A stretch of 29,942 bases of DNA from JBKHBQ01 sp046542305 (lineage in GTDB: Bacteria; Bacteroidota; Bacteroidia; Bacteroidales; 4484-276). Location of the stretch: contig JBKHBQ010000008.1 in NCBI GenBank assembly GCA_046542305.1, positions 1 through 29,942 of the forward strand. The letters are read 5' to 3'. A program made the position numbers and the translations under genes. Shown piece after piece: positions 7,767-15,551 of the stretch; positions within the stretch are counted from its first letter, which is position 1, and each line of letters opens with the position of its first letter. The notes beneath the pieces were generated by a model, which searched no databases, was not told where the DNA came from, and was given only the letters and a program-made list of their open reading frames with translations.

Positions 7767-8453
7767 ATGAAAAAAATTGCTACACTACTTACATTTCTGT
7801 TTCTGATTCAGGGTTTTGCGGTTGCGCAAAATCAAACGTTTAATTTTTTGCCTGGTGAACACATTGTGGATTATGTGGAACTTGAGCAGTACAAGAATTT
7901 TCAGGTAGACCTTGTACACCCACAGTACGACGACATCACCTTTGGCTGGGTAACGGTTGAAAACAACCTTCTCGATAAATGGGAATACACAAGCTGTGAC
8001 AACGGCGGCTGCTATTCGCTGCTTCCCGACAGCGCCCTCATCGGGCCGCTGGCCGACACGGTAAACGGATTTATCCGGCTTACCATCAATCCGCGCAATC
8101 AGGCCGGAACAGGAACCGTGGTCATTTATGTTTACAACGAAAAATTCCCCGATCAGGGGCAGTTTGTCACCTTCGAAATCACTGCTACCGAAGTAACTTC
8201 GGTGGCTGAGGTAAACGCTGCAGCTATTAGCGTCTATCCCAATCCTGCCGTCGATTTTATTAAAGTAAAGAATACATCCACGCATTCGGCATACATATAT
8301 TTGACAGATATCTCAGGCAAGCAGGTCAGGAGTGGACAGCTTGAACCTGCCACTCAGATTTCTTTTAATGTTGCAAACCTCCCAAAGGGATTTTATTTTT
8401 GCAGGTTTAACAGCACTGAAACCACAACTTTCGAAAAGATCATCATTCACTGA
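7767..8453 (+). CDS. Secreted protein with T9SS type A C-terminal sorting domain
   Basis: The 228-residue product starts MKKIATLL and has a Sec signal peptide ending at VAQ (about residue 20). The central part (about 25-140) is a predicted beta-rich domain with a CDNGGC pair of cysteines and no family I recognise. The last 80 residues form a type IX secretion sorting domain: ISVYPNPAVDFIKV, then LTDISGKQV, and NLPKGFYFCRF ending in FEKIIIH. Such domains direct export across the outer membrane and are usually cleaved during surface attachment or release. The gene is monocistronic, with its own promoter and a strong terminator. The cargo function is unknown. Confidence 0.85.
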   Translation: MKKIATLLTFLFLIQGFAVAQNQTFNFLPGEHIVDYVELEQYKNFQVDLVHPQYDDITFGWVTVENNLLDKWEYTSCDNGGCYSLLPDSALIGPLADTVNGFIRLTINPRNQAGTGTVVIYVYNEKFPDQGQFVTFEITATEVTSVAEVNAAAISVYPNPAVDFIKVKNTSTHSAYIYLTDISGKQVRSGQLEPATQISFNVANLPKGFYFCRFNSTETTTFEKIIIH

Positions 8454-8485
8454 TTTTTTCATTTAGTCCATCAAGCGTTAATTCC

Positions 8486-8520
8486 AAAAAGCGGTTCCCG
8501 GCTCCGGGAACTGCTTTTTG
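8486..8520 (+). terminator. Rho-independent terminator after the T9SS cargo gene
   Basis: The sequence AAAAAGCGGTTCCCGG, a two-base loop region and CCGGGAACTGCTTTTTG form a near-perfect 16-bp stem (one G-U pair) ending in a U run. In the folded RNA the loop is probably opened to 4 or more bases. It lies 33 nt after the stop codon. The A run on the other side would let it work in both directions. Confidence 0.85.
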
Positions 8521-8605
8521 ATTTCATGTGGGCAGGTGGATGTACATTATTTTAAAGCCTCTCATTTTTTTTTATACTTTTACTGCATCTAATACGGAAT
8601 CTTGC

Positions 8606-11383
8606 ATGAGGAAGATTTTATTCGGGTGCTTTTTCGGGCTGTTTTTGTTGTTTTCAAACTCTTTAATTTCTGATGGAACTGATAAAACTGACAGCCTGCA
8701 AAGAGTATTAAAAGACAAAACTGGGGCAGAGCGCATTAATCTGTTGAATGATCTTGCTTCCGTACTGCTCAGGGAAAAGCCTGAGCAAGCCCGAACTTAT
8801 GCCCTCGAAGCTCTGGGGCTGGCCGAAGCTTACGACAGCACCCGTCAGCAGGCGCTGTCTAAACTCAACATCGGCGATACCTATTTCTATCAGGCGCAAT
8901 ATGGTGTTGCCGCAAAATACTACCAGGATGCACTGCTGCTGTACCAACAAGCCGGCGATGGGGCCGGAGTAGCCAGATCGCTTTATTATCTTGCAATAAA
9001 TTTTGAATACAAAAAGGATCGCAAGAAAGCCATGGACTATTACAAGCAGACGTTGGCAAAATACGATTCGCTTGGCAGAATGCAGGATGTGTCTGACATC
9101 AACTACAATATTGCCCTCCTATACGACGCACAGGGAGATAAGGAAAAAGCACTGGAGTATTACGAAAAATCCCTCAGCATCACCGACAGCCTGAATCTGC
9201 CACTCGAATCAGCCGCCACTATGAATACCATCGGCGTGTTGTTTTACGATTGGGGCAATTATCAGAAGGCGTTGGATTATTATGAAAAATCGCTTGCCAT
9301 TAAACGTACCCTCGACGACAAACCAGGAATGGCGCACACGCTCAACAACCTTGGCATCCTTCATCATAGTTGGGGAAACCTGGAAGAGGCACTCGTTTTC
9401 TACCGGGAGTCGATGACCATTGAAGAAGGTCTTAAAAATGAGGCCGGTATGTCGACAGCTTACAACAATATCGGGATTATTTACGCCGACCAGGGAAAAT
9501 ATCAAGAGGCAATGGATTATTACTCCAAATCGCTTGAAATTGAAAAAACCAGGGGCAACAAATCAGGAATAGCTACGGCGCTCAACAACATCGGCGAATT
9601 GTATTCGGATATGGGACAACATGCCAAAGCCATCGAAACACTTGAAGAATCGCTGAGCCTGGAAAAGGAAAACAATGATGCCGTGGGCATGGCCATTGCA
9701 TTCAGTACACTGAGTTCGCTTCACCAAAAAAAAGGAAACCTGCAGAAAAGCCTTTCTTATAACGACAGCAGCATAAAACTTGCCCTTGAACTAAAGATTC
9801 CTGAAACGGAACTGGATGCTTATAAAATTTATGCTGAGATTTACGAAGACCTTGACGACCCTTCCATGGCGCTTAAGTACCAGAAATTATACAGTAACCT
9901 GAAGGATTCGTTGTTTAAGGATAATATGCATAAGGAAATTGCTCAGTTGCAGGCCAATTACAACCTGAATAAAAAAGAGCAGGAAATCGAATTGTTAAAC
10001 AGCAAGAACCAGGTGCATCAGCTCGATATCGAGAATAAGCGAATACAAATGAAGCGACAACGCATCGTTATAATTTTTTCTATTACCGGATTTGTGGTTA
10101 TTCTTATCGTTTCGGTAATTCTGTTCAGGCAGATCCATCAAAAGCGAAAAGCTTATGCGTTGCTGCACGAGCAAAACAAGGAAATCATTAAAAACAGGAA
10201 TGAACTGATTGTGGCCAAAGAAAAAGCGGAGGAAAGCGACCGCCTGAAATCGATATTCCTGGCCAATATGAGCCATGAACTGCGCACTCCGCTCAATGGC
10301 ATTTTAGGATTTACGGAAATTCTCCGCTCGGAGGTCAACGATCCATCGCACCGCGAAATGGCCGACGTGATCAATACCAGCGGCAACAGGCTGCTCGAGA
10401 CGCTCAACTCCATCATCGACCTCTCCATCATCGAATCCAACAAAATGGAACTCATGCAGCAGGAGATCCTGCTGGATGAACTGATTGTCGAACGGGTCAT
10501 GCTTTACCGGATTGCGGCAAGAAAAAAAAATCTTTACCTCGACGTAAAACTGCCCGAAAAAGGAATCAGGTTTATCTGCGATGCAAAAATCCTGCGCAAC
10601 CTGCTCAACAACCTTATCGACAATGCCATAAAATATACCCGGCAGGGCGGCATCACCATCACCGGAAAACTCGACCGAAGGCAGCACGAAAATATCCTCG
10701 AGATCCGTGTAAGCGATACGGGCATCGGAATTCCCGGCGATCAGCTCCGGCATATTTTTGATAAATTCAGGCAGGTGAGCGAAGGGCACAACCGCGAATA
10801 CGAAGGAGCCGGGCTGGGCCTCACCATTTGTAAAAAGTACATGGAACTGCTCAACGGCACCCTCGACGTGGAAAGCAGCCTGAACAACGGCTCCTCTTTC
10901 ACAGCACGATTGCCTGTTAGAATTCCCGAGGTGGCGATGATACCCAATGAGGATTTGGCCGCCATGCCGGAAACCCGGGAAACCAGCCATCAGTTTGGTG
11001 GAATGAAGCCTTCGGTGCTTATTGTTGAAAACGAAGAAACCAACCTGAAGTACCTGGAGTATAACCTGAAAAAGACCTGTAAAGTAGATACGGCTACCGA
11101 TGGCCCGACATCCATTCAAAAAGTCGCACAAAAAAAATATGATGCCATTCTGATGGACATCAACCTCGGCGCCAGCATGAATGGCATGACCGCAGCTAAA
11201 CTTATCCGTGAAATTCCAGGATGTGAAAATATTCCCATTGCGGCAGTAACCGCAAACGCCATGCTGGGGCAAAAGGAGGAATTTCTTCAAAATGGATGCA
11301 CCCACTACATCGCCAAACCCTTCACGCCCGCACAATTACATGAACTTCTGATGGAAATGCTCTCGGATAAGAGCATCGCTTAG
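8606..11383 (+). CDS. Hybrid sensor histidine kinase with TPR sensor region and receiver domain
   Basis: The 925-residue protein starts at the ATG that precedes a signal peptide (MRKILFGCFFGLFLLF). Residues about 50-410 are TPR units of about 40 residues (YNNIGxxYxxxGxYxxAxxYYxKSLxIE). One transmembrane helix lies at about 488-508, followed by a coiled coil. The HisKA domain has the phospho-acceptor His557 in MSHELRTPLNG. The HATPase_c domain shows Asn673 (DNAIKYT), Asp704 (DTGIGIP) and GAGLGL. The C-terminal receiver has Asp851 (LMDINLG), the TAN motif and the AKPF Lys. The acidic pocket reads Glu808-Asn809-Glu810 (VENEE), so one usually acidic metal ligand is Asn. The TPR region should face the periplasm and detect a protein or peptide partner. 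No response regulator with a DNA-binding domain is adjacent. Confidence 0.92.
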   Translation: MRKILFGCFFGLFLLFSNSLISDGTDKTDSLQRVLKDKTGAERINLLNDLASVLLREKPEQARTYALEALGLAEAYDSTRQQALSKLNIGDTYFYQAQYGVAAKYYQDALLLYQQAGDGAGVARSLYYLAINFEYKKDRKKAMDYYKQTLAKYDSLGRMQDVSDINYNIALLYDAQGDKEKALEYYEKSLSITDSLNLPLESAATMNTIGVLFYDWGNYQKALDYYEKSLAIKRTLDDKPGMAHTLNNLGILHHSWGNLEEALVFYRESMTIEEGLKNEAGMSTAYNNIGIIYADQGKYQEAMDYYSKSLEIEKTRGNKSGIATALNNIGELYSDMGQHAKAIETLEESLSLEKENNDAVGMAIAFSTLSSLHQKKGNLQKSLSYNDSSIKLALELKIPETELDAYKIYAEIYEDLDDPSMALKYQKLYSNLKDSLFKDNMHKEIAQLQANYNLNKKEQEIELLNSKNQVHQLDIENKRIQMKRQRIVIIFSITGFVVILIVSVILFRQIHQKRKAYALLHEQNKEIIKNRNELIVAKEKAEESDRLKSIFLANMSHELRTPLNGILGFTEILRSEVNDPSHREMADVINTSGNRLLETLNSIIDLSIIESNKMELMQQEILLDELIVERVMLYRIAARKKNLYLDVKLPEKGIRFICDAKILRNLLNNLIDNAIKYTRQGGITITGKLDRRQHENILEIRVSDTGIGIPGDQLRHIFDKFRQVSEGHNREYEGAGLGLTICKKYMELLNGTLDVESSLNNGSSFTARLPVRIPEVAMIPNEDLAAMPETRETSHQFGGMKPSVLIVENEETNLKYLEYNLKKTCKVDTATDGPTSIQKVAQKKYDAILMDINLGASMNGMTAAKLIREIPGCENIPIAAVTANAMLGQKEEFLQNGCTHYIAKPFTPAQLHELLMEMLSDKSIA

Positions 11384-11471
11384 CCCAAAAACCGGCTATG
11401 ATTGGCGTGGCCCGGAATTTTGGTTTGCGATAAAATATGTTAAATGAAAGAGTGTTTTTTAGCTGAAGTTT

Positions 11472-11479
11472 TACTTTTG
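11472..11479 (+). promoter_or_regulatory. TAnnTTTG -7 box before the NifX-like gene
   Basis: TACTTTTG lies 18 nt before the ATG at 11498. No clear TTTG -33 box is seen. The short leader supports 11498 as the start rather than the in-frame ATG at 11444, which is upstream of the box. Confidence 0.5.
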
Positions 11480-11497
11480 CTTAAAAGAGAAAAAGTT

Positions 11498-11824
11498 ATG
11501 AAAATCGCAATACCCACAAATGACAAGAAAAACATATTCGAACACACCGGTAGAGCCTCGTTTTTTGCGGTAACCTCAGTGGAGGATTTAAATATCGTGG
11601 AAATCGACTACCGCGAAAACCCGCCTCATCAGCACGATGAAGAAACCGGCCACAGCCATTCGCAGCTTGTTAGGCTAATTTCCGACTGCGATCTGGTACT
11701 GGTAAAAAATATCGGAAAGCATTTTATGGAAGAGCTTGAAAAAGCCGGCATTGCATTCGAAAAAACCACTGCCGATACCATCGGCGGGGCGGTAAGCAAG
11801 TATCTTTCCGATTATCAGAAATAG
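11498..11824 (+). CDS. NifX/NifB-like (dinitrogenase iron-molybdenum cofactor) family protein
   Basis: This 108-residue protein begins MKIAIPTNDKKNIFEHTGRA, the characteristic strand and loop of the NifX/NafY/NifB C-terminal domain family. It continues with FFAVTSVEDLNIV, a His-rich segment HQHDEETGHSHSQ, and DLVLVKNIGKHFMEEL before a final IGGAVSKYL. Members bind iron-molybdenum or other iron-sulfur clusters, or act in cluster handling. Outside diazotrophs they occur widely with unknown roles. No nitrogenase gene is present here, so nitrogen fixation is not implied. The His-rich loop could bind metal. It is 55 nt upstream of a lipoprotein gene on the same strand. Confidence 0.85.
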   Translation: MKIAIPTNDKKNIFEHTGRASFFAVTSVEDLNIVEIDYRENPPHQHDEETGHSHSQLVRLISDCDLVLVKNIGKHFMEELEKAGIAFEKTTADTIGGAVSKYLSDYQK

Positions 11825-11879
11825 TGATTGCCGGCCGGTAAGTGCCGGGAAGATATTTATTAACGAAAACAAATAAATT

Positions 11880-12425
11880 ATGAAAATCAGAATTTTTGCA
11901 GCATTGGCTTTTCTGGCGTCCGCCATGGCTTTTCAGTCATGTGAGGACAGCGACCTGCTGGATGTAAACGAAACCTTTACCTACGAGCATGAAATGATGG
12001 TGTTTACTACCGACACAACGTACACGGAAATCGACACTATTAATCTGGCCGAACACAGCAGTGTGATCGATCAGTATGGGGATAAGATCAAAAACATCGA
12101 AATCGAGGAGGTAAAATACTGGCTCACGGCATTTGCAGGCGACGACGACCAGAAGATCATGGAGTCCTCACTGAAAGTGGCAGCGCCCGACGGTAGCGGC
12201 GAAGAAACCATCTCATCAATTGAAAATGTTGTGCTTGCCACGCTCCTCAACAACGAAACCGAGCTTCCGGTCAACGAAACCGGCCTCGACCGGATGGAAA
12301 CACTCATCAAGGATCCGCCGCACACATTCAGGCTGAACTACAACACATCAGCAAACAAAGGGCCGCTGAGTTTTACGGTGAAATTCAGGTTCAAAATTAA
12401 AATGACAGCCAATCCGTTGAATTAA
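11880..12425 (+). CDS. Hypothetical lipoprotein
   Basis: The 181-residue protein has a lipoprotein signal peptide, with Cys21 in FQSCEDSD. The acidic residues right after the Cys resemble the surface-export signal of Bacteroidota lipoproteins. The rest is predicted to be mainly beta strand, with no domain I recognise. Its length and the pattern of a long N-terminal hydrophilic stretch followed by a strand-rich C-terminus fit small surface lipoproteins of unknown role. It follows the NifX-like gene by 55 nt without a clear promoter of its own, so read-through is possible. A strong terminator follows. Confidence 0.75.
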   Translation: MKIRIFAALAFLASAMAFQSCEDSDLLDVNETFTYEHEMMVFTTDTTYTEIDTINLAEHSSVIDQYGDKIKNIEIEEVKYWLTAFAGDDDQKIMESSLKVAAPDGSGEETISSIENVVLATLLNNETELPVNETGLDRMETLIKDPPHTFRLNYNTSANKGPLSFTVKFRFKIKMTANPLN

Positions 12426-12444
12426 CCATCAACACAAAAACCTG

Positions 12445-12486
12445 CAAAACGGGAGGTTTTCATTCATGAATTCCTCCCGTTTTTTG
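12445..12486 (+). terminator. Rho-independent terminator after the 11880 lipoprotein gene
   Basis: CAAAACGGGAGG pairs with CCTCCCGTTTTTTG across a 16-nt loop, which can itself form a small TTCA/TGAA stem. The strand ends in a run of six T. It lies 20 nt after the stop codon at 12425. Confidence 0.85.
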
Positions 12487-12512
12487 TCAATTCGCCATAA
12501 TCTTTATTTTTG
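12483..12512 (+). promoter_or_regulatory. Promoter of the ModE-like regulator, TTTG-N18-TATTTTTG
   Basis: TTTG at 12483-12486 overlaps the terminator T run. TATTTTTG follows at 12505-12512 with an 18-nt spacer. The transcript would start near 12519, leaving a leader of about 18 nt before the ATG at 12537. Confidence 0.5.
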
Positions 12513-12536
12513 TTGAATATCAAAACCACATGCAAT

Positions 12537-12923
12537 ATGGCAGCAGCAAGAAAAGTTAAACTGGAAAACATCAGGCTCCACCACAAAATGTGGATGGCCA
12601 CACCGCTGGAGGAAGGCATACTGGGCGACGGCAAATGGCAAATCCTGAAAGCCATCGAAGAAACGGGTTCGCTCAAGGCTGCCTGCGATAAGCTCGAACT
12701 CACCTACCGACGTACCTGGGGCGACCTGAAAAAAATCGAACAAATGCTTGGTTTTCCGTTGCTCGATAAAAGCCGTGGCGGCAAAGAAGGCGGCATGTCG
12801 CAGCTTACGTCCCAGGGCCGCAAACTTGTGGCCGCTTTCGACGACTTCCACCGCCAGGTCGACGGGGTAATCGATGATGCTTTTGCAGAATTCAAACAAA
12901 AACTGATGGACCTGGAACCCTGA
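12537..12923 (+). CDS. ModE N-terminal-type winged-helix regulator without a molybdate-binding domain
   Basis: The 128-residue protein matches the DNA-binding half of ModE. It has LGDGKWQILKAIEETGSLKAACDKLELTYRRTWGDL, followed by a wing with the GGKEGGMSQLTSQGRKLV pattern (ModE and related LysR-type HTH: GGxxGGxxxLTxxG). The C-terminal di-MOP/TOBE molybdate-binding part of full ModE (about 260 residues) is absent; after the HTH there is only a short helix, probably for dimerisation. Full ModE controls molybdate uptake and Mo enzymes. For the short form the signal and targets are unknown. The Moco operon 8 kb away makes a molybdenum link plausible but unproven. The ATG at 12537 is preferred over an in-frame start at 12510, which overlaps the promoter box. 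Confidence 0.83.
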   Translation: MAAARKVKLENIRLHHKMWMATPLEEGILGDGKWQILKAIEETGSLKAACDKLELTYRRTWGDLKKIEQMLGFPLLDKSRGGKEGGMSQLTSQGRKLVAAFDDFHRQVDGVIDDAFAEFKQKLMDLEP

Positions 12924-12975
12924 TCTGCAAAAACATCACAGCCATTTCTTCCCTCCCATTGATCAATTTCGGCAG

Positions 12976-13004
12976 TTGTTGGTTATTTGTAGAGAATAAT
13001 TTTG
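12976..13004 (+). promoter_or_regulatory. Promoter of the aldehyde dehydrogenase gene, TTG-N18-TAATTTTG
   Basis: TTG at 12976-12978 and TAATTTTG at 12997-13004 are spaced by 18 nt. Transcription would start near 13011, about 22 nt before the ATG at 13033. Confidence 0.5.
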
Positions 13005-13032
13005 AACAACACCTGATCTTTACAAATTTTTA

Positions 13033-14592
13033 ATGATGATGCAAAAATACAACATGCAGGAAGTCCTGGATACTCTTGGTATCCGGGAAGTGAATCATGG
13101 TGCCCATAACGGGCTCGATTGGCTGAAAACCGGCGGCGAAATCCTCGAATCGGTCTCACCCAACGACGGGAAAAAAATTGCCGGCGTAAAACAAGCCACC
13201 TGGGACGATTATGAAGTGATCGTAAAGCAGGCGCAGGAAGCATTTAAAACCTGGCGCATGGTGCCGGCACCCAAACGTGGCGAGATCGTCCGTCAGATCG
13301 GAAACGAACTCAGGAAATACAAGGACCCGCTTGGGAAGCTGGTTTCGCACGAGATGGGCAAGGTTTACCAGGAAGGCCTGGGTGAGGTGCAGGAAATGAT
13401 CGACATTGCCGATTTCGCCGTGGGGCAGTCAAGGCAGTTGTACGGCTTTACCATGCATTCGGAGCGTCCGCTGCACCGCATGTACGAGCAGTATCATCCG
13501 CTGGGAATCGTGGGGGTGATTTCAGCATTCAATTTCCCGGTGGCCGTTTGGGCCTGGAATGCCATGATCGCGCTCATCGCCGGTGATGTGGTGCTGTGGA
13601 AACCTTCTTCAAAAGTTTTACTCAGCGCCATTGCCACACATAACATCATCCAGAAGGTACTCAGGGATAATGATATTCCCGCCGGCGTATTGAACCTGGT
13701 GGCAGCAAGTTCGAAATATGTGGGCGACGATTTCCTGAAGGACAGCCGCATCCCGCTGGTATCCGTCACCGGCTCCACCCGTGTGGGTAAACGTGTGAAC
13801 AACATCGTGGGGTCACGCCTTGGCAAAACCATCCTGGAACTGGGCGGCAACAATGCCATCATCATTTCGCAATATGCAAACCTGAACATGGCCCTTCGTG
13901 CGAGCATGTTCGGCGCCACGGCCACATCAGGTCAGCGTTGCACTTCCACCCGCAGGCTGATTATTCACGATGCCGTTTTCGATCTGTTTAAGGAAAAACT
14001 GATCAAGGCCTATAAGCAGCTCCGGATCGGCCATGCTCTGGACGGGCAAACCCATGTGGGGCCGCTCATCGACCGCGCTGCCGTGGAAACTTTCAAACTG
14101 GCACAGGAGCAGGTGGTGCAGTCCGGCGGGAAAATCCTCTACGGCGGCGAAGTGCTCGAAGGGGAGGGTTTCGAATCCGGCTGCTATGTGCGCCCCGCCA
14201 TCGCGGAAGCCGAAAACCACTGGGAGATCGTGCAGGAAGAAACCTTTGCCCCGCTGCTTTACCTCATCAGATATCAAACCATCGAAGAAGCCATCGAAAT
14301 CCACAACAGCGTTCCGCAGGGATTGTCGTCGGCCATCTTCAGCAAAAACATCCACGAAACCGAGCTGTTCCTGTCGCATGCCGGTTCGGATTGCGGCATT
14401 GCCAATGTAAACATTGCCACCAACGGCGCGGAGATCGGCGGCGCATTCGGCGGCGAAAAGGAAACCGGCGGCGGCCGCGAATCCGGTTCGGATGCCTGGA
14501 AAGCTTACATGCGCCGGCAAACCAACACCATCAACTACGGCAAAGAGCTTCCGCTGGCCCAGGGGATTAAGTTTGATTTGTTTGAGGAGTAA
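13033..14592 (+). CDS. ALDH7-family aldehyde dehydrogenase (alpha-aminoadipic semialdehyde / piperideine-6-carboxylate dehydrogenase type)
   Basis: This 519-residue NAD-dependent aldehyde dehydrogenase has the catalytic Cys303 (SGQRCTSTRR), the general-base Glu269 (LELGGNN) and the cofactor motif SVTGSTRVGK. The segment GAEIGGAFGGEKETGGGRES near the C-terminus is diagnostic for the antiquitin group (ALDH7A1, bacterial Pcd/AmaB). That group oxidises alpha-aminoadipate semialdehyde, in equilibrium with piperideine-6-carboxylate, in lysine catabolism. The exact substrate here is inferred from family. The start lies among three successive ATG codons (13033, 13036, 13039); any could be used. It has its own promoter and no co-directional partner. 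It follows the ModE-like gene by 109 nt. Confidence 0.92.
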   Translation: MMMQKYNMQEVLDTLGIREVNHGAHNGLDWLKTGGEILESVSPNDGKKIAGVKQATWDDYEVIVKQAQEAFKTWRMVPAPKRGEIVRQIGNELRKYKDPLGKLVSHEMGKVYQEGLGEVQEMIDIADFAVGQSRQLYGFTMHSERPLHRMYEQYHPLGIVGVISAFNFPVAVWAWNAMIALIAGDVVLWKPSSKVLLSAIATHNIIQKVLRDNDIPAGVLNLVAASSKYVGDDFLKDSRIPLVSVTGSTRVGKRVNNIVGSRLGKTILELGGNNAIIISQYANLNMALRASMFGATATSGQRCTSTRRLIIHDAVFDLFKEKLIKAYKQLRIGHALDGQTHVGPLIDRAAVETFKLAQEQVVQSGGKILYGGEVLEGEGFESGCYVRPAIAEAENHWEIVQEETFAPLLYLIRYQTIEEAIEIHNSVPQGLSSAIFSKNIHETELFLSHAGSDCGIANVNIATNGAEIGGAFGGEKETGGGRESGSDAWKAYMRRQTNTINYGKELPLAQGIKFDLFEE

Positions 14593-14640
14593 GAAGGAAT
14601 GTGGCTTTTTGAAGTCTTAACACTTAGCAGATTACACCTT

Positions 14641-14769
14641 GATTTTATTCCTGCATGAAAAGTTTCCTCCATTTCATTTTTTCTTTTTATCAATAAAGCC
14701 ATGCGACGTTATCTGTATCTTTTTCCTATCATCTTTCTTCTTGCCTCCTGTGCGGTCTTCAGGGATTAA
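14641..14769 (+). pseudogene. Truncated duplicate of the 15552 lipoprotein gene (upstream region plus 22 codons)
   Basis: An open frame from ATG 14701 to TAA 14769 encodes MRRYLYLFPIIFLLASCAVFRD. It is the lipoprotein signal peptide of the gene at 15552, with one changed residue in the first 18. Over the first 55 coding nucleotides the two copies differ at only two positions. Homology also covers the untranslated region: 20 identical bases at 14642-14661 and 15483-15502, then a less well conserved T-rich stretch. Beyond about 14755 the similarity ends. There the 3' end of the minus-strand DUF5615 gene begins (stop codon at 14759-14761). No mature protein follows the lipobox, so this is a remnant. 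It could still be translated as a short peptide. Confidence 0.85.
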
Positions 14770-15103
14770 ACACTTCTATCATCAGGCAAACATCCCTTTC
14801 CTCATGAACAAAATCCACAATCTGCTGCTGATTATCTTTTAAAATTCCAGCTAAATCATCAGTACTAATATTTCCGGTGCGAATCCATATAATTTTTGGA
14901 GGTATTCCTTTAATTAACGCCAAATCATAGAAATCTGAATCAATAGTAACAATGACATACCTGTTCTCCTTTGCAAATTTCCAAATGTCAGGGTCTTCTG
15001 CATCATTTAATCCAATGGTTGAAATATGCTTACAATCAGGAAAAAAATCGGATACTTTTCTGGTAATCCGATAGGAAATATTCTGATCGAACAAGAGTTT
15101 CAT
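14759..15103 (-). CDS. DUF5615 PIN-like toxin-type protein
   Basis: The 114-residue protein shows the DUF5615 (PIN-like) pattern: KLLFDQNIS with the first acidic residue, then DAEDPDIWKFAKENRYVIVTIDSDFYDLA, and PPKIIWIRTGN. These acidic positions correspond to PIN nuclease catalytic carboxylates, so an RNase toxin role is inferred. Its start overlaps the stop of the upstream DUF433 gene by 4 nt (ATGA), which is typical of toxin-antitoxin pairs. The cassette is AT-rich (about 37% GC by hand count over 14761-15300), far below the adjoining aldehyde dehydrogenase gene, which suggests acquisition. It is on the strand opposite to its neighbours. Confidence 0.87.
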   Translation of the reverse strand: MKLLFDQNISYRITRKVSDFFPDCKHISTIGLNDAEDPDIWKFAKENRYVIVTIDSDFYDLALIKGIPPKIIWIRTGNISTDDLAGILKDNQQQIVDFVHEERDVCLMIEVFNP

Positions 15104-15324
15104 GAGGCTTTTTGTAATTTCCTTTCCCTATCAGCAGCAAATGCAAGGCATGCCAGAATATCCTTCTTTGTTAACTCAGGAAAATCATTCAATATATCTG
15201 CGTAACTCATTCCTGCAGCTAACCAACTCAGCACATCGTAAACTGTAATCCTTGTTTGCCGAATACAGGGTTTGCCAAATCTCTTGTTTGGATTTTGCTG
15301 TATGATTTGTGTATAATCAGTCAT
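15100..15324 (-). CDS. DUF433 antitoxin-type protein
   Basis: The 74-residue product (from ATG 15324, MTDYTQIIQ) has the DUF433 pattern. It reads RFGKPCIRQTRITVYDVLSWLAAGMSYADILNDFPELTKKDILACLAFAADRE, a small winged-helix-like DNA-binding fold paired with PIN-like toxins. It is expected to neutralise and regulate the DUF5615 partner, with which it overlaps by 4 nt. A TAnnTTTG box on the minus strand at 15343-15350 lies 19 nt before this start. An alternative start 21 nt upstream (15345) would fall inside that box. Confidence 0.87.
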   Translation of the reverse strand: MTDYTQIIQQNPNKRFGKPCIRQTRITVYDVLSWLAAGMSYADILNDFPELTKKDILACLAFAADRERKLQKAS

Positions 15325-15342
15325 TGTTCTGGTTATTTGAAA

Positions 15343-15350
15343 CAAAGATA
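15343..15350 (-). promoter_or_regulatory. TAnnTTTG -7 box for the DUF433-DUF5615 pair
   Basis: The minus strand reads TATCTTTG, 19 nt before the preferred DUF433 start. No -33 TTTG is clear. Nothing else could be recognised in the 15351-15480 stretch upstream of the duplicated region. Confidence 0.5.
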
Positions 15351-15551
15351 AACATTACAGCAATAATAATTTCGTATGATCATTTAGCAAGATATTTTAA
15401 TTATTCTGCCGTTGTCCTTGAAGTTGATTCGCCAGTATTGCTTGTAAACGTTAAGGAGAATGAATTGGTGGCAATTACCTGAATTTTATTCCTGCATGAA
15501 AAATTTTCTCCACTCCACTTTTTCTTTTTTTATTTTTATCAAAAAAAAGCC

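Noticed and set aside
10304..11335. Long open frame (343 codons) antisense to the histidine kinase
   Set aside because: The opposite strand encodes HATPase and receiver motifs in exact order. The antisense product has no recognisable domain and no plausible start signals.
11384..11440. Terminator after the histidine kinase gene
   Set aside because: CCAAAAACCGG and CCGGAATTTTGG pair only imperfectly and no T run follows; too weak to call.
11498..11824. Evidence for nitrogen fixation from a NifX-like gene
   Set aside because: This family is widespread in non-diazotrophs and no nif structural or assembly gene is in the window.
14639..14842. 67-codon plus-strand frame as a small membrane protein
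   Set aside because: It is an out-of-frame reading of the duplicated lipoprotein upstream region and of the antisense of the DUF5615 gene; the in-frame remnant at 14701-14769 explains it better.
14756..15480. Insertion-sequence transposition
   Set aside because: There is no transposase and no terminal inverted repeats were seen; the flanking direct repeats are far too long for a target-site duplication.
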